64,000 nucleotides of DNA from NCBI GenBank assembly GCA_930367205.1, contig OV884012.1, forward strand, positions 53,589,239 to 53,653,238, given 5' to 3'. This document shows positions 35,134-46,270 of the stretch, piece after piece. The position numbers were made by a program, and so were the translations under genes. A model generated the notes under the pieces. The model was not told the DNA's origin and ran no database searches. It saw only the letters and a list, made by a program, of their open reading frames with translations. The DNA comes from Acanthosoma haemorrhoidale (taxonomy: Eukaryota > Arthropoda > Insecta > Hemiptera > Acanthosomatidae). How positions within the stretch are numbered: the stretch's first letter is position 1; every line of letters starts with the position of its first letter.

Positions 35134-35430
35134 GATTAGGTTTATTATGTTCAGTTGCGCGAAGGTTGGAGCAGGGGCTATAAGGGTGGCAAGGTGGGGT
35201 GGGAAGGGGTAGAACTCGTTTAATTCGACAAAAGGCAAGGGGGGGGGTGGAAACTGCGTGGTCGGATAAAGTGCTATTGCTGTATCTGTGTGGCTGGCTG
35301 CATTGTGCCCTAGCGTCTTCTTAACAGCATCCTCTCACTTGTGGGCCAGGTGTCGTCTGATGATGTCTGCTTTCTAACTGTTCTCATCTCTGCTTCTGTT
35401 GCAAGAGACTTCCAGGCTTATAAGATCCGG
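35134..35430. other. G-rich block with quadruplex potential
   Basis: G-runs at 35174-35177, 35184-35186, 35196-35199, 35201-35203 and 35206-35209 could form a G-quadruplex with one loop of 9 bases, and a run of G follows near 35240. No frame of interest. Confidence 0.3.
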
Positions 35431-36209
35431 TTTGCAAAGATCCTTGGGAAAAATTGGCTAAGCATTTCCTGACTCGAAGCCAACTTAAAAAAGATTATTT
35501 CCGAAAGACGTTACAGCTTACTAAGGTAATACCAAAACCACTGAAGGTCATCCTATGAAACCGTTTATCTACTTATTCCAATTTTTGAAAATATAATATG
35601 ATAACCCATTGCATTGGCCTAAGTTTCTACAAGGCGTGCCTATGAGCAAATTATGTCTCTCCTTTGCTCTAAATTTACTCCTGCTCTAGGTGGATTATTG
35701 CGTTGATTTAGTTGCAAAGTTACATCACCATAAGTTGTACAAAGCTGTGATTTTTACGATTAATATTTTTACACCTAATAGAGTATATGTTCCTTGTTGT
35801 AGTCATTAACTGAAATAGGTTTGAATCAAAACATGAAATTTGTACTAAATAAAGTGTTGAAAGTACTTTTCTACTCATTTCAAATATATTTGCCTTCAGG
35901 CGGAAACTATAAAAAAACATTTAAACTTTGTCATGATATCAATAACAATGTTCAAAACTAAAAACAATATTCAGAAGTGAATCTACCAGAGATAACTTCA
36001 AACTGGAGGGATATGTTTGCGAGTTTAAGGCAAAATAAAACGGTTGTATGGTTGGTTTCGTTTCTATACCTTTTTCATCAATAATAGCCAATTCAAACCA
36101 TAAATTACAGCTTTAATCGTTGTTTTTTTTTGGTTTTCCAGCTTTAAATATTTACCTAATATAATGCAAAATATAAGATAAAAGTAAAAAAGACTAAGAA
36201 GAAAGCGAA
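35431..36209. other. AT-rich spacer
   Basis: Nothing recognised. Confidence 0.45.
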
Positions 36210-36640
36210 GAGGAGGAGAATAAGCAGTCTCCCACCCGGCACTCCGGCTCGGTGGGGTGGCGATGCCGAAGCCCATTAAAATTCTGTAGTGTTTTGGCCC
36301 AGTGATTGTGACACACGGCCGGTCACAGGGACCGCCACACCGTGAAATCGGTTATTTCATACGAGGGTGGCGTCTGTCCCGCTCTTTTTTGTATCTATAT
36401 CTAGCGCTGAGCTTTCATATGTTCGGCAGTAACCCGAGACTCCAGCACGTTCCCACAGTGATCCTAGGCCCGGGTATGGCTTTTTATAGAGGATATGGAC
36501 ACCGAGTGTCGTCCCTTCCACCATCGATCCCTCCCCGGTTCTTCTTTTTCGGTCATATGAGTCGCTGCGTCCGCCAAACCTTCTTAGAGTATCCGATAGG
36601 GTGGTGGATTGTCTTAGATACGTAGTACATCCATACATGT
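36210..36640. other. Unexplained G+C-rich island
   Basis: Open on both strands for more than 100 codons (36302-36625 plus, 36357-36683 minus), unlike the surroundings, but neither product shows a domain I know. TGGCCCAGTGA at about 36296 matches a polymerase III A-box, but no B-box follows. It could be part of an unrecognised retroelement UTR or a regulatory island. Confidence 0.25.
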
Positions 36641-37129
36641 CACGAACCGTATGGAAATTGTTTAAAACATGAATATTCTTCATTGAGAAACCCTTGCTTT
36701 CATTTATATGGAGCTCAAAATTTCTCTATTTGACCTGGATATACGAAATATTACATAGAATTATTGATTCATTGTCAACTGTAAACTTTTTTCTCCCATT
36801 CCTGTATTCGGTACCCCTACAGGTTTTCCATGTGACGTGATGATGGCGAATTTGTCGTTTGTGGTGCGCGTACTCGAGTTCAGCTGAGATGTTTGCACCG
36901 GTTAAAGCACTTTTACTTGTACTCTTAAACCGTGTTTAATGTTTAAAAGAAGAAACAAAATATACTCTAAATAAAACTTTAAAGCGTTTTAGTTAGACAA
37001 GTTTCCTTCTCGGTAAACCTCGCCGTGATCACGGCTGCTCATCGCGCATCGCCAGAGGTGGAGTGACCCAGCTGCCCTGCAAGTGTATCAGTTGCTCCTT
37101 ACACTTCTGGTCAAAGAGGAGAACAACCG
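36641..37129. other. Spacer next to Tc1 relic
   Basis: The part from 37020 may be further decayed Tc1 coding sequence, but I cannot align it with confidence. Confidence 0.35.
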
Positions 37130-37475
37130 TAGACACCAACACGTATAGCTTGTGTTCTCTGGAAAAAATGGCCATGAGGGTATAAATTCACTTCAGCAAG
37201 TCTTTTTCTAACATTTTCTGCACATATTGGTACTCTCCGAGTGGTATGAAGAAGTTGAGCAGTCTCAGTAGCAGTTTAAAACCTATTCCGAAGGGTGTGT
37301 AGTACAATAAATACACCGGTCATCGCTTGGCTCTGTCACTCGCAGCCGACCTGATCCGGGTCTGCGATTGCACCAACCTGTCTCATGGTAACGTGTAATT
37401 ATTCTCTGGACAGTAGTTTCAGGTAATCCTGAAGAACGGGCTGCATATCTTTGGCTTCGACTGTTTTCCACTAAA
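37130..37475 (-). pseudogene. Tc1-type transposase, N-terminal DNA-binding half
   Basis: On the minus strand 37471-37283 reads SSGLPETTVQRIITRYHETG then CNRRPGSGRLRVTEPSDDR. This is the paired-type helix-turn-helix and GRPR-like hinge of Tc1 transposases (family form ...TVSRIV-x-R-x-x-ETG-x-x-x-RRPGSGRPR). After frameshifts the reading continues as LRNRF, TATETAQLLHTTRRVPICAE and NVRKRLAEVNLYPHG, the second helix-turn-helix. The catalytic DDE domain is not recognisable and no terminal inverted repeats were found. Dead fragment. Confidence 0.85.
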
Positions 37476-38680
37476 GCAACAACACCGGCTACTTACTCAA
37501 CCTTCAAACCATTTTTTAAATTAAAATTTAAAATAAACCCTTTTGCTAAGTTCTTAGAGATCAGTGACACTATAAATCAAAATAGAAATTTCTTTATAAT
37601 TTTTTAATCAATAATTTTTGTGAATATTTATTGCGGTGGTCCTTCATATTTATAGGCTCTTATCACTGAGAATGTTTAATATTAATTAAAAAAGAATTGA
37701 AAGGCGAAATAATTCTATTAGGAAGCAAATATTTGATTTTGTTTGGGATAGTGTAGTTGTTCATCATGTTTTTTATAGACATTTTGACATACCATGTGTG
37801 TCTGCATCAGGTTTCAATATGTCCCCAAGATACTTTAACATTGCTCAAACCTAGTTTCATCAAACCATCTCACTTGAGGGCCTGAAGGGTAATATGTCGA
37901 AGCTTAGTCCATAAATAAATATAGTGATATAAATAAATTTTTTTTTCAAAGTAAGCTCATCAACCCATACTAAAATGGCTATTGAAAAGTTTTAAGGGAC
38001 GAATATAACAGTTTGAGTAGGTGTTTATCAAACTGAACATTCCCATTGCTTTGTTTCACAAAGTTTTATTTTCTCGGAGAAATATATTGTAATTTTTTCA
38101 AGGATAGTCAATTTTGTAATTATAATATTGGTGTTACTTAAAACCTAAATTGTGCAATATATCATCTCTTCCTATCTAACACCTCATTGCACATTTTTTT
38201 TTTACTTCGGGTTTGCTCATAAAATAATAAGAGAGGACAAAATATTAATTGCTAAAAATCCTTTAATGTTTACATTTAATTGGAAAGTTCAAAAGCATTT
38301 TTCTTCTTTTTTTATTTCCTCCACATACGATAAAAATCAATTTTTCATTTGTGATCATTTCTGCTTATAAATGATTACTTCAAAGTTTTGCTCCCCGTAA
38401 AAGTTTTAAGCAACGTATTTCTTATGACATCTTCAGAATGAACATGAAAGGTCCTCCTCCTTATCGAAATAGGGTTATTCTTCACACTACTTAGAAATTC
38501 TCTTTACTAAAGTTTAATCAATGAATAGATTTATTTGGCATCCTCAATTGGCTGAATTCTAATGTTTGTTCAGATTTGTAAATAACTATCATGTCAATAT
38601 TGAGGGTGGTAAATGAGAGTACTTGCACTGTGATTTCTGTAATGTCCCCCTTTAATATTCTTGCAGCACGAACCTCAGAA
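37476..38680. other. AT-rich spacer
   Basis: No gene recognised. The frame at 38152-38370 is AT-driven. Confidence 0.45.
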
Positions 38681-39070
38681 ACTAACAATTTCCCTCGTTA
38701 TTAACCTAATACTGGGGACTTGAAGGGGTGACTTTATGGGCAGGCGCAGTCCATTTGTGAACTAGCGGCAGTGTTCCCTCCCCTCACTCCGGAGCTCAGT
38801 TGGGGTGAATAGCGGTGGGGCTCCTATTGAAAAGTTAACAGTCGCTGGTCTGAAAACTGAGTGGGAGGGGGTTAAGACAAACATTACTTCCCTATTAGCG
38901 AGTCCGGGGCCACAATGGGCCCAGTTTTCCGAGCAGCTGGCAGACAAAGTTGTCTGCCCTGGAGTCTCGAGTAATGGCAAGGACCTTCTCTTACTGTCAA
39001 TGATGGGTCCCTCCTCCAACCTAACGATTCCTACTCAAGTCAGCTCTCCTGAATATCGCTAGATTATTGT
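38681..39070. other. G+C-rich island, candidate regulatory module
   Basis: A sharply bounded complex block. Frames on both strands (38762-39019 minus, 38805-39062 plus) are open for 85 codons without a domain. It contains a CAGCTG E-box at about 38934 and a near-perfect 20-bp palindrome at 38939-38958. A conserved non-coding element is my preferred reading; a small exon cannot be excluded. Confidence 0.25.
38939..38958. promoter_or_regulatory. 20-bp inverted repeat GGCAGACAA-AG-TTGTCTGCC
   Basis: Two 9-base arms are exact reverse complements around AG. Each arm contains CAGAC, the SMAD-binding core. Function unproven. Confidence 0.35.
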
Positions 39071-39836
39071 CTCTAATGTAATGCAAATGATTAAATATTT
39101 ATCAATTTTCTGTGACGTTAAAACGCTTTATGTATGAAGGAAGTTAAATAGGCGACTTCCTTTAACTTCGTTTGATTAGTAAAATATTCGTGTCTGATAA
39201 GCTGCAGTATGAAGCTAAGTCATGCTGCCCTCCTAACCTATTGGTGTATGCATCCAAATTCTATTTCAAGAAACTGTTAAGATGCAATGACAGATGTTGT
39301 AGATAATTTTAAATGATATATTCATTTGGCAGATAAGTATTTAGTTTATAAGTTATCAATAACGAATATGCGCTAGTTTTTTTATTTGTCAATTTTACAA
39401 TATAAAATAAAACAGTGCAACTATAAAACAATTAGGCATTACAAAATTATTTCACTCACACCATTATCTGCTTGATCTTAATCTCCCACTTGTGAAAACC
39501 ATTGAGTAAAAACTATATTTTAGGAGCAAGGAGGTGAGTATTAAAGGAGGAACAGAAAGTAATGAAATTTGAAAACCGCATTCTAATAGCTAAACTTTAT
39601 TTTTTATATTTGTTGTTCAATCAAAGGCATACAATTTTCCATTTACGTTAGATCTGAATAAATAATAAACGAAGGAAGGTTTGAATGTTAACAACAGAGA
39701 TTATGTATTTAATATTAAGCTGGATTTAATATGTTGTATAAGTCGATTTTTTTTCTAACTTCCCAACTGTTTTTAAGAATCTCTAGCCCAAACTGAAAGA
39801 TTTCCCAAAACAATGAAATTTACTGAATAATTGATA
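39071..39836. other. AT-rich spacer
   Basis: Includes a block at 39195-39240 resembling 4728-4765. No gene. Confidence 0.45.
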
Positions 39837-39850
39837 TATTGATAAAAATA

Positions 39851-40339
39851 TTTTGTTATTGTTAATTCCTTTATTGTGCAATAATTACAATCTGCCTTTT
39901 ATAAGGCAATAAGTAATTAAGATATATGCTCTCATTCATACAATATTTACAGTTCATCATTCACTCGCTCATTCATACAATATTTACAGTTCATCATTCA
40001 CTCGCTCATTCATACAATATTTACAGACAGCCCAGAGACCCCCCAAATCCACCGCAAAGAGAAAGCGGAGTCTTGGGAAGTCCCCCACGCTCCTCCGTCA
40101 GCCGCGTCACTGGATACTAGCCAGTGGAGGCTGACCAAGAGCGCGAGAGCCACAGACGCTCAGGACATGATTGGAGAGACTGGCCATTGCCAGGACTCCC
40201 ACTGTCACGCGTTTATAGCAGGTCACGAGGCCACTGCCGTTTCAGTCTCCGAGGAGGATTATAGGGATGAGTGGCGCAGTGCATTGACTGTGCTACAGGA
40301 TTAGGGTGGTTGGAAAGGCTACTGTGGAATTTCGTAAAC
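39851..40339 (-). mobile_element. Jockey copy B, 3'-end insertion with 14-bp target duplication
   Basis: A 489-bp 5'-truncated copy carrying the end of ORF2 and the whole 3' UTR. It is flanked by the perfect 14-base direct repeat TATTGATAAAAATA at 39837-39850 and 40340-40353. Read on the minus strand, the tail is CACAATAAAGGAATTAACAA. It has a few 37-bp tandem units (ATTCACTCGCTCATTCATAC plus AATATTTACAGTTCATC). The clean duplication suggests a younger insertion than copies A or F. Confidence 0.95.
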
Positions 40340-40353
40340 TATTGATAAAAATA

Positions 40354-40469
40354 AATTTATAATATACCTAATGGGAGAACATGACGAGGCAACTGATCAT
40401 TGTAACTTTATAGTAACAATTTGTAATTTTTTAATATATTATTTTTTCTTATACTTCAGCAGGTTTGAT
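40354..40469. other. AT-rich spacer
   Basis: No feature seen. Confidence 0.5.
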
Positions 40470-40920
40470 GCTGACATATAAAGTATGACGAATAAATATG
40501 ATGCAAATCATTATCGAATCTCCATCGTTCGCTTTCGAGTCATCAAGTTAATTATAAGATCAAATCGACAGCAGGCGAACACTCAGTGGGCTCCCGGTCA
40601 AGACCGTATTATCGCGGCCTCTGACCGATGCCAAAACGTGATAAAACATAACACCAATGACAGGTTAAGGAGCCGAGGTAGTAATTAATTAATAACCCCC
40701 GAAGCCTGGAATAATATTCAGTTCTGGAGGCTGTTGCCCGGAGCGATGGGTTTCTACCCGACGTTATAACGAAAGTGCCGGACTATTATTTGCGTTAATA
40801 CGGCCCAGTAATGAACGGTCTTAGTAAGTGCTTCTCGTCTTACAAACACAGTCATTTTAAATTTCATGAATCTTTCATAGTTTGAGAAGTGGCACCCGGC
40901 CACATCGTAATTAAGAACTA
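40470..40920. other. Higher-G+C island, candidate regulatory module
   Basis: Contains an octamer ATGCAAAT at 40501-40508, homeodomain cores (GTTAATTATAAG near 40547, GTAATTAATTAATAA near 40680), GATAAAAC and several CG-rich words. The block is long, complex and mostly not open. This mix is typical of arthropod developmental enhancers, but that is inference. Confidence 0.25.
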
Positions 40921-41807
40921 AACGTAAGGAATAAATGTGGCACCGGAGCTTTCATTAAATCTAATGTGTTCTAATGAGCGCTTGCCCATTTTTAAACACG
41001 GACTGCTAAAACATGATATTTGCGAGAATCCAGTTTATTACACGTTTAATGAGAGATTGGAGGTCAACTTTTTTTTTTTCCATTCTTTAACAATTACTAA
41101 CGCGGAGATTACAACAGTGAAGACTAATCAACCAATCATAAACACTAGAAATGTCAAGGATATACAATTTTGGCTTATCCACAACACGAGCTTGTCTGAT
41201 GCCTTATTTATTCATGAATTATGGAAATAATTCATTTTTGTTAAAGTTTGGCTTAACTTGATGATACAAGAAGTTGTCAAATTTTCCTCAGAGTGACTTA
41301 ATCACAATTTGTCTCTAAGCAACCTCATGTAATCTTAACTTTCGTCAGCCCATACCTAAATAAGAACTTTCTTTATTATTACGAAAATACATTTTTAGAT
41401 TAAAAATAAATGTTCAAAAGTTGAAGGAAACTCCAAATATTAAAGCTATGCCATTCGACTGTGTGTAAAAAAAAATGGGTCAATTTAGGTGATGAAGATT
41501 TTTTTAAATATGTAGTAAAGGGCAGTAAATATATAAACAAATTTCACACCTTTAATTAAACGATTGTTGTTAATTCCAAACAAATGAATCCACTCAAATC
41601 TTCATTCAATTTACAGCTATGAACTCAGGATATAATCCCATGCAGATTTGTGTTGTGTTTTAAATAAATATATAAATATTGTAACATATGGGATTGTCAA
41701 CAGAGACTTACGAACTATAAGACATTTAAGAGGTCTAGGGTACCATTAATCAATACGAATCACCGAAGGGACAAAATGCATAGTTTTTTTTTTACTAATA
41801 GCCACGA
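40921..41807. other. AT-rich spacer
   Basis: The frame 40937-41230 has no domain. An internal T-run lies at 41783-41793. No gene. Confidence 0.45.
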
Positions 41808-42355
41808 TTTTTTTTTTTTTTTTTTTTAGCTCTCCAATTATAATATTAAGGATGAGGGGAAAATTTGGGTTGAGCGTATCCTTGTACCAGGAGCTCCTGC
41901 TTGAAGGTGGTGTGAAGGAATTAAGGAGTGTGGGAAGCCTCGGTAGAGGTTGATAGTTGCGGTACAGTGGTGAGAGTCCACTGGTGGCTGGGCCTAGAGT
42001 CTCTCCAGGCATGTAGTGCAGTCTTATTTGGTTTGATAGCAGTGATGGGTGCCCGTTAGAGGCATGTTGTTGGAGGGCCAAGCGCCGTGATGTCAACCAT
42101 TTGGTCTGCTTTACTAGATCTTGAGAGTTGCCATCTTGCCGGTAGTGGTGGGGGTGTCATGTCTCGGAATAGAGGGTTTTGGCTATGTTTCATCGAGTCA
42201 AAGAACTTGATGTGTCTTCTTTAGATGGCTTCGGTGATGGTGGGGACTTCAAGCTTTTCGTGGATGTCGGGAGCCTTCATATCACGAAAAGGGGTTTGCC
42301 ATAGTGCCGTGCGCAGGATGTTGTTCTGGAAGCTCTGGAGTCGAGTTATTGTGCT
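41808..42355 (-). mobile_element. Second non-LTR family, copy 1, with poly(A) tail
   Basis: Twenty T at 41808-41827 read as a poly(A) tail on the minus strand, directly after CTCCAATTATAAT... read in reverse. From there to 42355 the sequence closely matches copy 2 (53862-54400) with few differences; similarity stops abruptly after GTTATTGTGCT, marking the 5' truncation. It covers the RT C-terminus and 3' UTR. No clear target duplication was found. Confidence 0.88.
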
Positions 42356-43879
42356 GCAGCCTTTAGAGCTTTCGCTGGGTCGCGATTTTTCGAACAGAGC
42401 AGATATTTATTACGAGCAGGCGAAATTTACGAATTAACGTGATACAAATTACCGGGATTGTATTGTACTTCACGTCAATTTGCGATCCCTGATTTTTAAA
42501 ATACAAGCTTCTGCTACGTATTTCATAAGGACATCACAACTAGGACACTGAGTTTCAATAAATTGCTTTATAGTGTTTGTTTGGTGTCAAAGCGACCAAA
42601 ATATTTTTTTTTTTTTATTTTTTTGTATAAATTTCTTTTTAAAAAGTACCTATCAGTAATGCAAGAAATTTTCTTACATTACAGCACAATTCATGTAAAA
42701 AACAAATCTCTACAAAAAAAAACAAACTCTTTCGACATTTTCAAGGCAGCTTTAATAATATGTAATTTCTAATACCCCGAATAATTCTGTCGGATATTAC
42801 TTCACAAATCTGCTTCATCACGGTGCCGATATTGCCGAAAGAGGCCAGCTGATTATAAAGTATAATACTCGGAGGACAGAGTATTACTAAATTCATTACA
42901 ATATAATGGGCTGGTTGGGTGCATCGGTGCGAGATATCGGATCTCTAGTCGTTATGGACACCGAAACTTGAAGTGATCTTGTAGGATATGGTTGCACAAG
43001 GTCACTCTGTCCACCTACTCACAGCTTGCTTCAAATGGGCTTTTAATGAAAACGCCTCACTCATTGCAAAGTGTCGTTTCAATTTTATATGTAATTAAGT
43101 AAAAAAATTATTTCGAATGTTTAAGGATTACGAAGGAATAAGATTGACATGGCATGAGGGTGAAGGGCGTCCAGTGACACTATTACCTCATTGTGTTCAG
43201 GATTGGTCGGTTTTAATAACAGATCCCTATTCCAGCCTCTCTTAAGTAGTCGTGGAGTACTATGAGATAAGTCAAGTGTGGGTAATTCCTGCGTCACTAG
43301 GTACGAATGTTCAGATAGTTTGTCATGAAAGCTTCTGTATAATTTCAGTAATTAATGACTTTTTGTTCATGGAGTCGTATGTCTTAGTAAAACTTTTATT
43401 AAATAATGAGGGGATGCAACTCCAAACTGAGTTAAGATTATAACTAAGATATTTTGGAAGATTAAATGCTATTGATGTAACTATTAATGTAATTATATAT
43501 TGTCCTTCAGAACGTCGTAGTCTTTAATTTGTTATCCTACTAAATATTTTTTTTAATTACCTGATAAATTAATAATGACACTTTATTATTTCCCGGGGTG
43601 TTGAGTTTGTTTTTAACGCTATCTATCAATACCAGAAAAAAAGATTATGTTTCTACGTATGACATGGCGAACGTGAAGTTGCAAACAAGACTTTGTAAAA
43701 TTATAATTTATAACCAAATATATTTAAAATTAATAAGTTCAATAATATATTAAAACGTTCAAACACTCAGTCTGCGTTATTATATTAGATAAAAAAGTTA
43801 AAATAATATACTAGAATATATACGGAGGATTGGGAACGTTTGTATATAGAGCGGCCTTTTTTGTGGTTTGATCTGGCTA
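42356..43879. other. Spacer with small complex blocks
   Basis: Bases 42356-42450 and 42880-43060 are more complex than average. No gene or repeat recognised; frames at 42563 and 43252 are AT-driven. Confidence 0.4.
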
Positions 43880-44130
43880 AAAACTACTAAGTGTTTCAGA
43901 GTTGATCCGAAACCAGAATAGAGCAATAATACAATTTTGCTAGAAGCGACGGGCAGCTGCTACCCGTCCCGGTGGCTTTTTGCAACAGAGGCCACCCCGA
44001 ATCAAATGTAGAGGGGTCTAATTCTCTTGGACTGGACTTACAAGTCACCTTTCTGCCGACAGTCACCAATAGGCCAGGCGACCTACATACAGTCAACTCA
44101 GTCATGCTTTATCTTCAGTCGACATTTCAC
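43880..44130. other. G+C-rich block with two adjacent inverted repeats
   Basis: GACGGG-N9-CCCGTC at 43948-43968 encloses GCAGCTGC (43953-43960), the proneural bHLH E-box core. It is followed at 43971-43996 by GGTGGC-N14-GCCACC. Frames on both strands are open for about 65-70 codons without a domain. Candidate regulatory element. Confidence 0.3.
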
Positions 44131-44539
44131 ATCGAAGATTCATCTATTCATGTACACTACATTGAAACAACTACATGAAGTTACATTTAATTATTCTTTT
44201 TTGAACTTTTATTTTGTCTCATAATAAAATATTTTACTAGCCACAGATGCCTGAATTTGTGTTTTTTTAACCACAAATTAATTATTTATTATACCTTAAT
44301 GTTGTTTAATGGTCATCAAAGAAAACCTTCATTGAAAATTTCTTTTTTATACGTCGAGCTTAGAACTGAAAACTTAGCAGAAAAGGCAGGCTGGTGAAAA
44401 GAAAAGAGTTTATGTTTTTGGAAAAAAACTACCATATGCTCTTGTGTTTAAAAATTAATCTTTTTATTGCAATTAATGGGCTTATACCTAATTGTCCAGA
44501 TTATTACACAATAATTCAAGATTGTTACAATTAATGGCA
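44131..44539. other. AT-rich spacer
   Basis: Nothing recognised. Confidence 0.5.
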
Positions 44540-44950
44540 AGATTATTATTTATTCTACAGCACATTCGCTGCAAGTGATTAACATTGCCAACTGGAGACA
44601 GTAATACCTCCCCCTCCAGCATGAGACCACACACAAGATAAGAGGATTTAAGAACTGGATTTTGATCAGCCTGAGAAAGTATAATTCACATTAATTCCAG
44701 CGGTTCCTATCCCATAGCTCTAATTACGACCACTAGAGTGTACTACTAGCAATTAATTGCTTCCCCTATAGCGACAGCTGTGCCTTAGCTAAAGAGATTA
44801 GTTATCTCCGCTTGGAATTGTGTGCGTTTATCAACAATTCAATGGAGAAGTGAGTCTGATGAATGAAACTGACTCATTGACGAATATCTGCCAGTTCGAC
44901 ATATTCGGCACTACCCGGATGACTGTGAGGATTAGAAAGTACTTTCGCAC
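44540..44950. other. Complex block, candidate regulatory module
   Basis: Rich in TAAT/ATTA cores (CAATTAATTGC near 44750, TCTAATTACG near 44720), with a CAGCTG near 44776 and TGACTCA-like word near 44871. No open frame. Inference only. Confidence 0.22.
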
Positions 44951-46039
44951 GGAAGGAACCTTAGGAAAGTAAGATTTTGACGATTTTTTTCATTGGCTTA
45001 GTTTTTGTTTCCAAAAATGCTGTGCTTATCGTCATTCCATGCTATTCCATTGGCAGTAAATCAGCTACCATAACCCCCCCCCCCAGCGCTAGCAGAGCCG
45101 TACCAAAGCCCTAACACAGATAGTGTAAACACGCCAGTAGCGTACCTGTGGGTAAGCGATCCACCCCGGGTGCCATTTTTTACAATATTGTTGTCTAAAT
45201 TATGTAAAATTATATAAAAATAAACAATATAATAACTTTGCGATCAGAGTAATTCCCGGTGGTGGGAATTGTTTTACTAACTAATTAATAAAACACAGAT
45301 TATATAAATTTTTATAATGTCATTCAATAGTTTTCTAGCAAAAATGCAAAAAAAAAAATAAACTTAAAAACAACCTTAAATCTTATCTTTAAGGGTACAA
45401 TATGTTTAAACAAAAGAAAATAATTTATTTATTTATAGTTAAGCAGTAAGGTACACCACTGAGAAGAGCTATTCCTAGCAACAAGAATAAGCTTGCGCTG
45501 ACCTGAAAGCTTGTACAGAGTTTTGATTAAGTTCGATTCATGCCAGGGAGAGGGGATTTCAATTCACGTCTTTTCGAAATAAGCTCATCATTCCCATTAT
45601 TTGTATATATGTTATAAGACAGCATTTGAGTTTAGTAATTATATAATGAAGATTTCTCATTGACTCTTTGAAATGATCCACATCTTCCAGACCATAAACA
45701 CGACCTTTTAGACAATTACTGGCTGTTAGCGGTCGGTCGTTTAACCTTTGCCTCTCACTTGTTGATCCGTCCAGTTCTAGGGGAATTGAAATCTATTCAG
45801 GGATTATTTATGTTGCAACGCTGCAATCTTGAATATGTTTCGCTATAAAGAGATACGGTTTAGTTATTTAGTTAAAACATTTTTTTATCAAGCAATTAAC
45901 ATTTTAAATAGCTGTCTCTTATTGAAAAGTGCAAAGGGGAGTAAATTGTCATATATAACTGTGGGTATGGCCCCTTTGAAAAATTGACTTTTGACTTTCA
46001 AAGAGATGAAAAGAAATTACAAGGATCCGCACGCCCTTA
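44951..46039. other. AT-rich spacer
   Basis: A C-run lies near 45075-45085. No gene or repeat recognised. Confidence 0.45.
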
Positions 46040-46270
46040 GTTATCCTTAGCAAAGGGGATTTGCTGATTTAAGGAGGTCAATTTATAAGTGGTAGTATGA
46101 GCCCTCTCTCTCTTATTTTGAAGATGTAAGACTCTCTTGTTCGGGGCCTCTCGTTTTCAGAGCGGTCTTCATGAACAGCTCACTTATTGCTAGTGATCTA
46201 CGGTGGAAGACTTGCGTATGAAGACGCTGAGATGATGATGTCTTGGCCCGGACTTCTCATCTAGGAAGAC
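46040..46270. other. Higher-complexity block
   Basis: Moderately G+C-rich with a short CT run near 46105. No frame or motif cluster that I can name. Confidence 0.18.

Noticed and set aside
36290..36360. Polymerase III A-box TGGCCCAGTGA suggesting a SINE
   Set aside because: No B-box at the proper distance, no A-tail and no second copy in the window.
39081..40508. Octamer ATGCAAAT sites (39081, 40501, and others at 7825, 21596, 49655, 55348, 57100) as a POU-factor cluster
   Set aside because: About seven in 64 kb is close to what AT-rich composition predicts, and they are not clustered.
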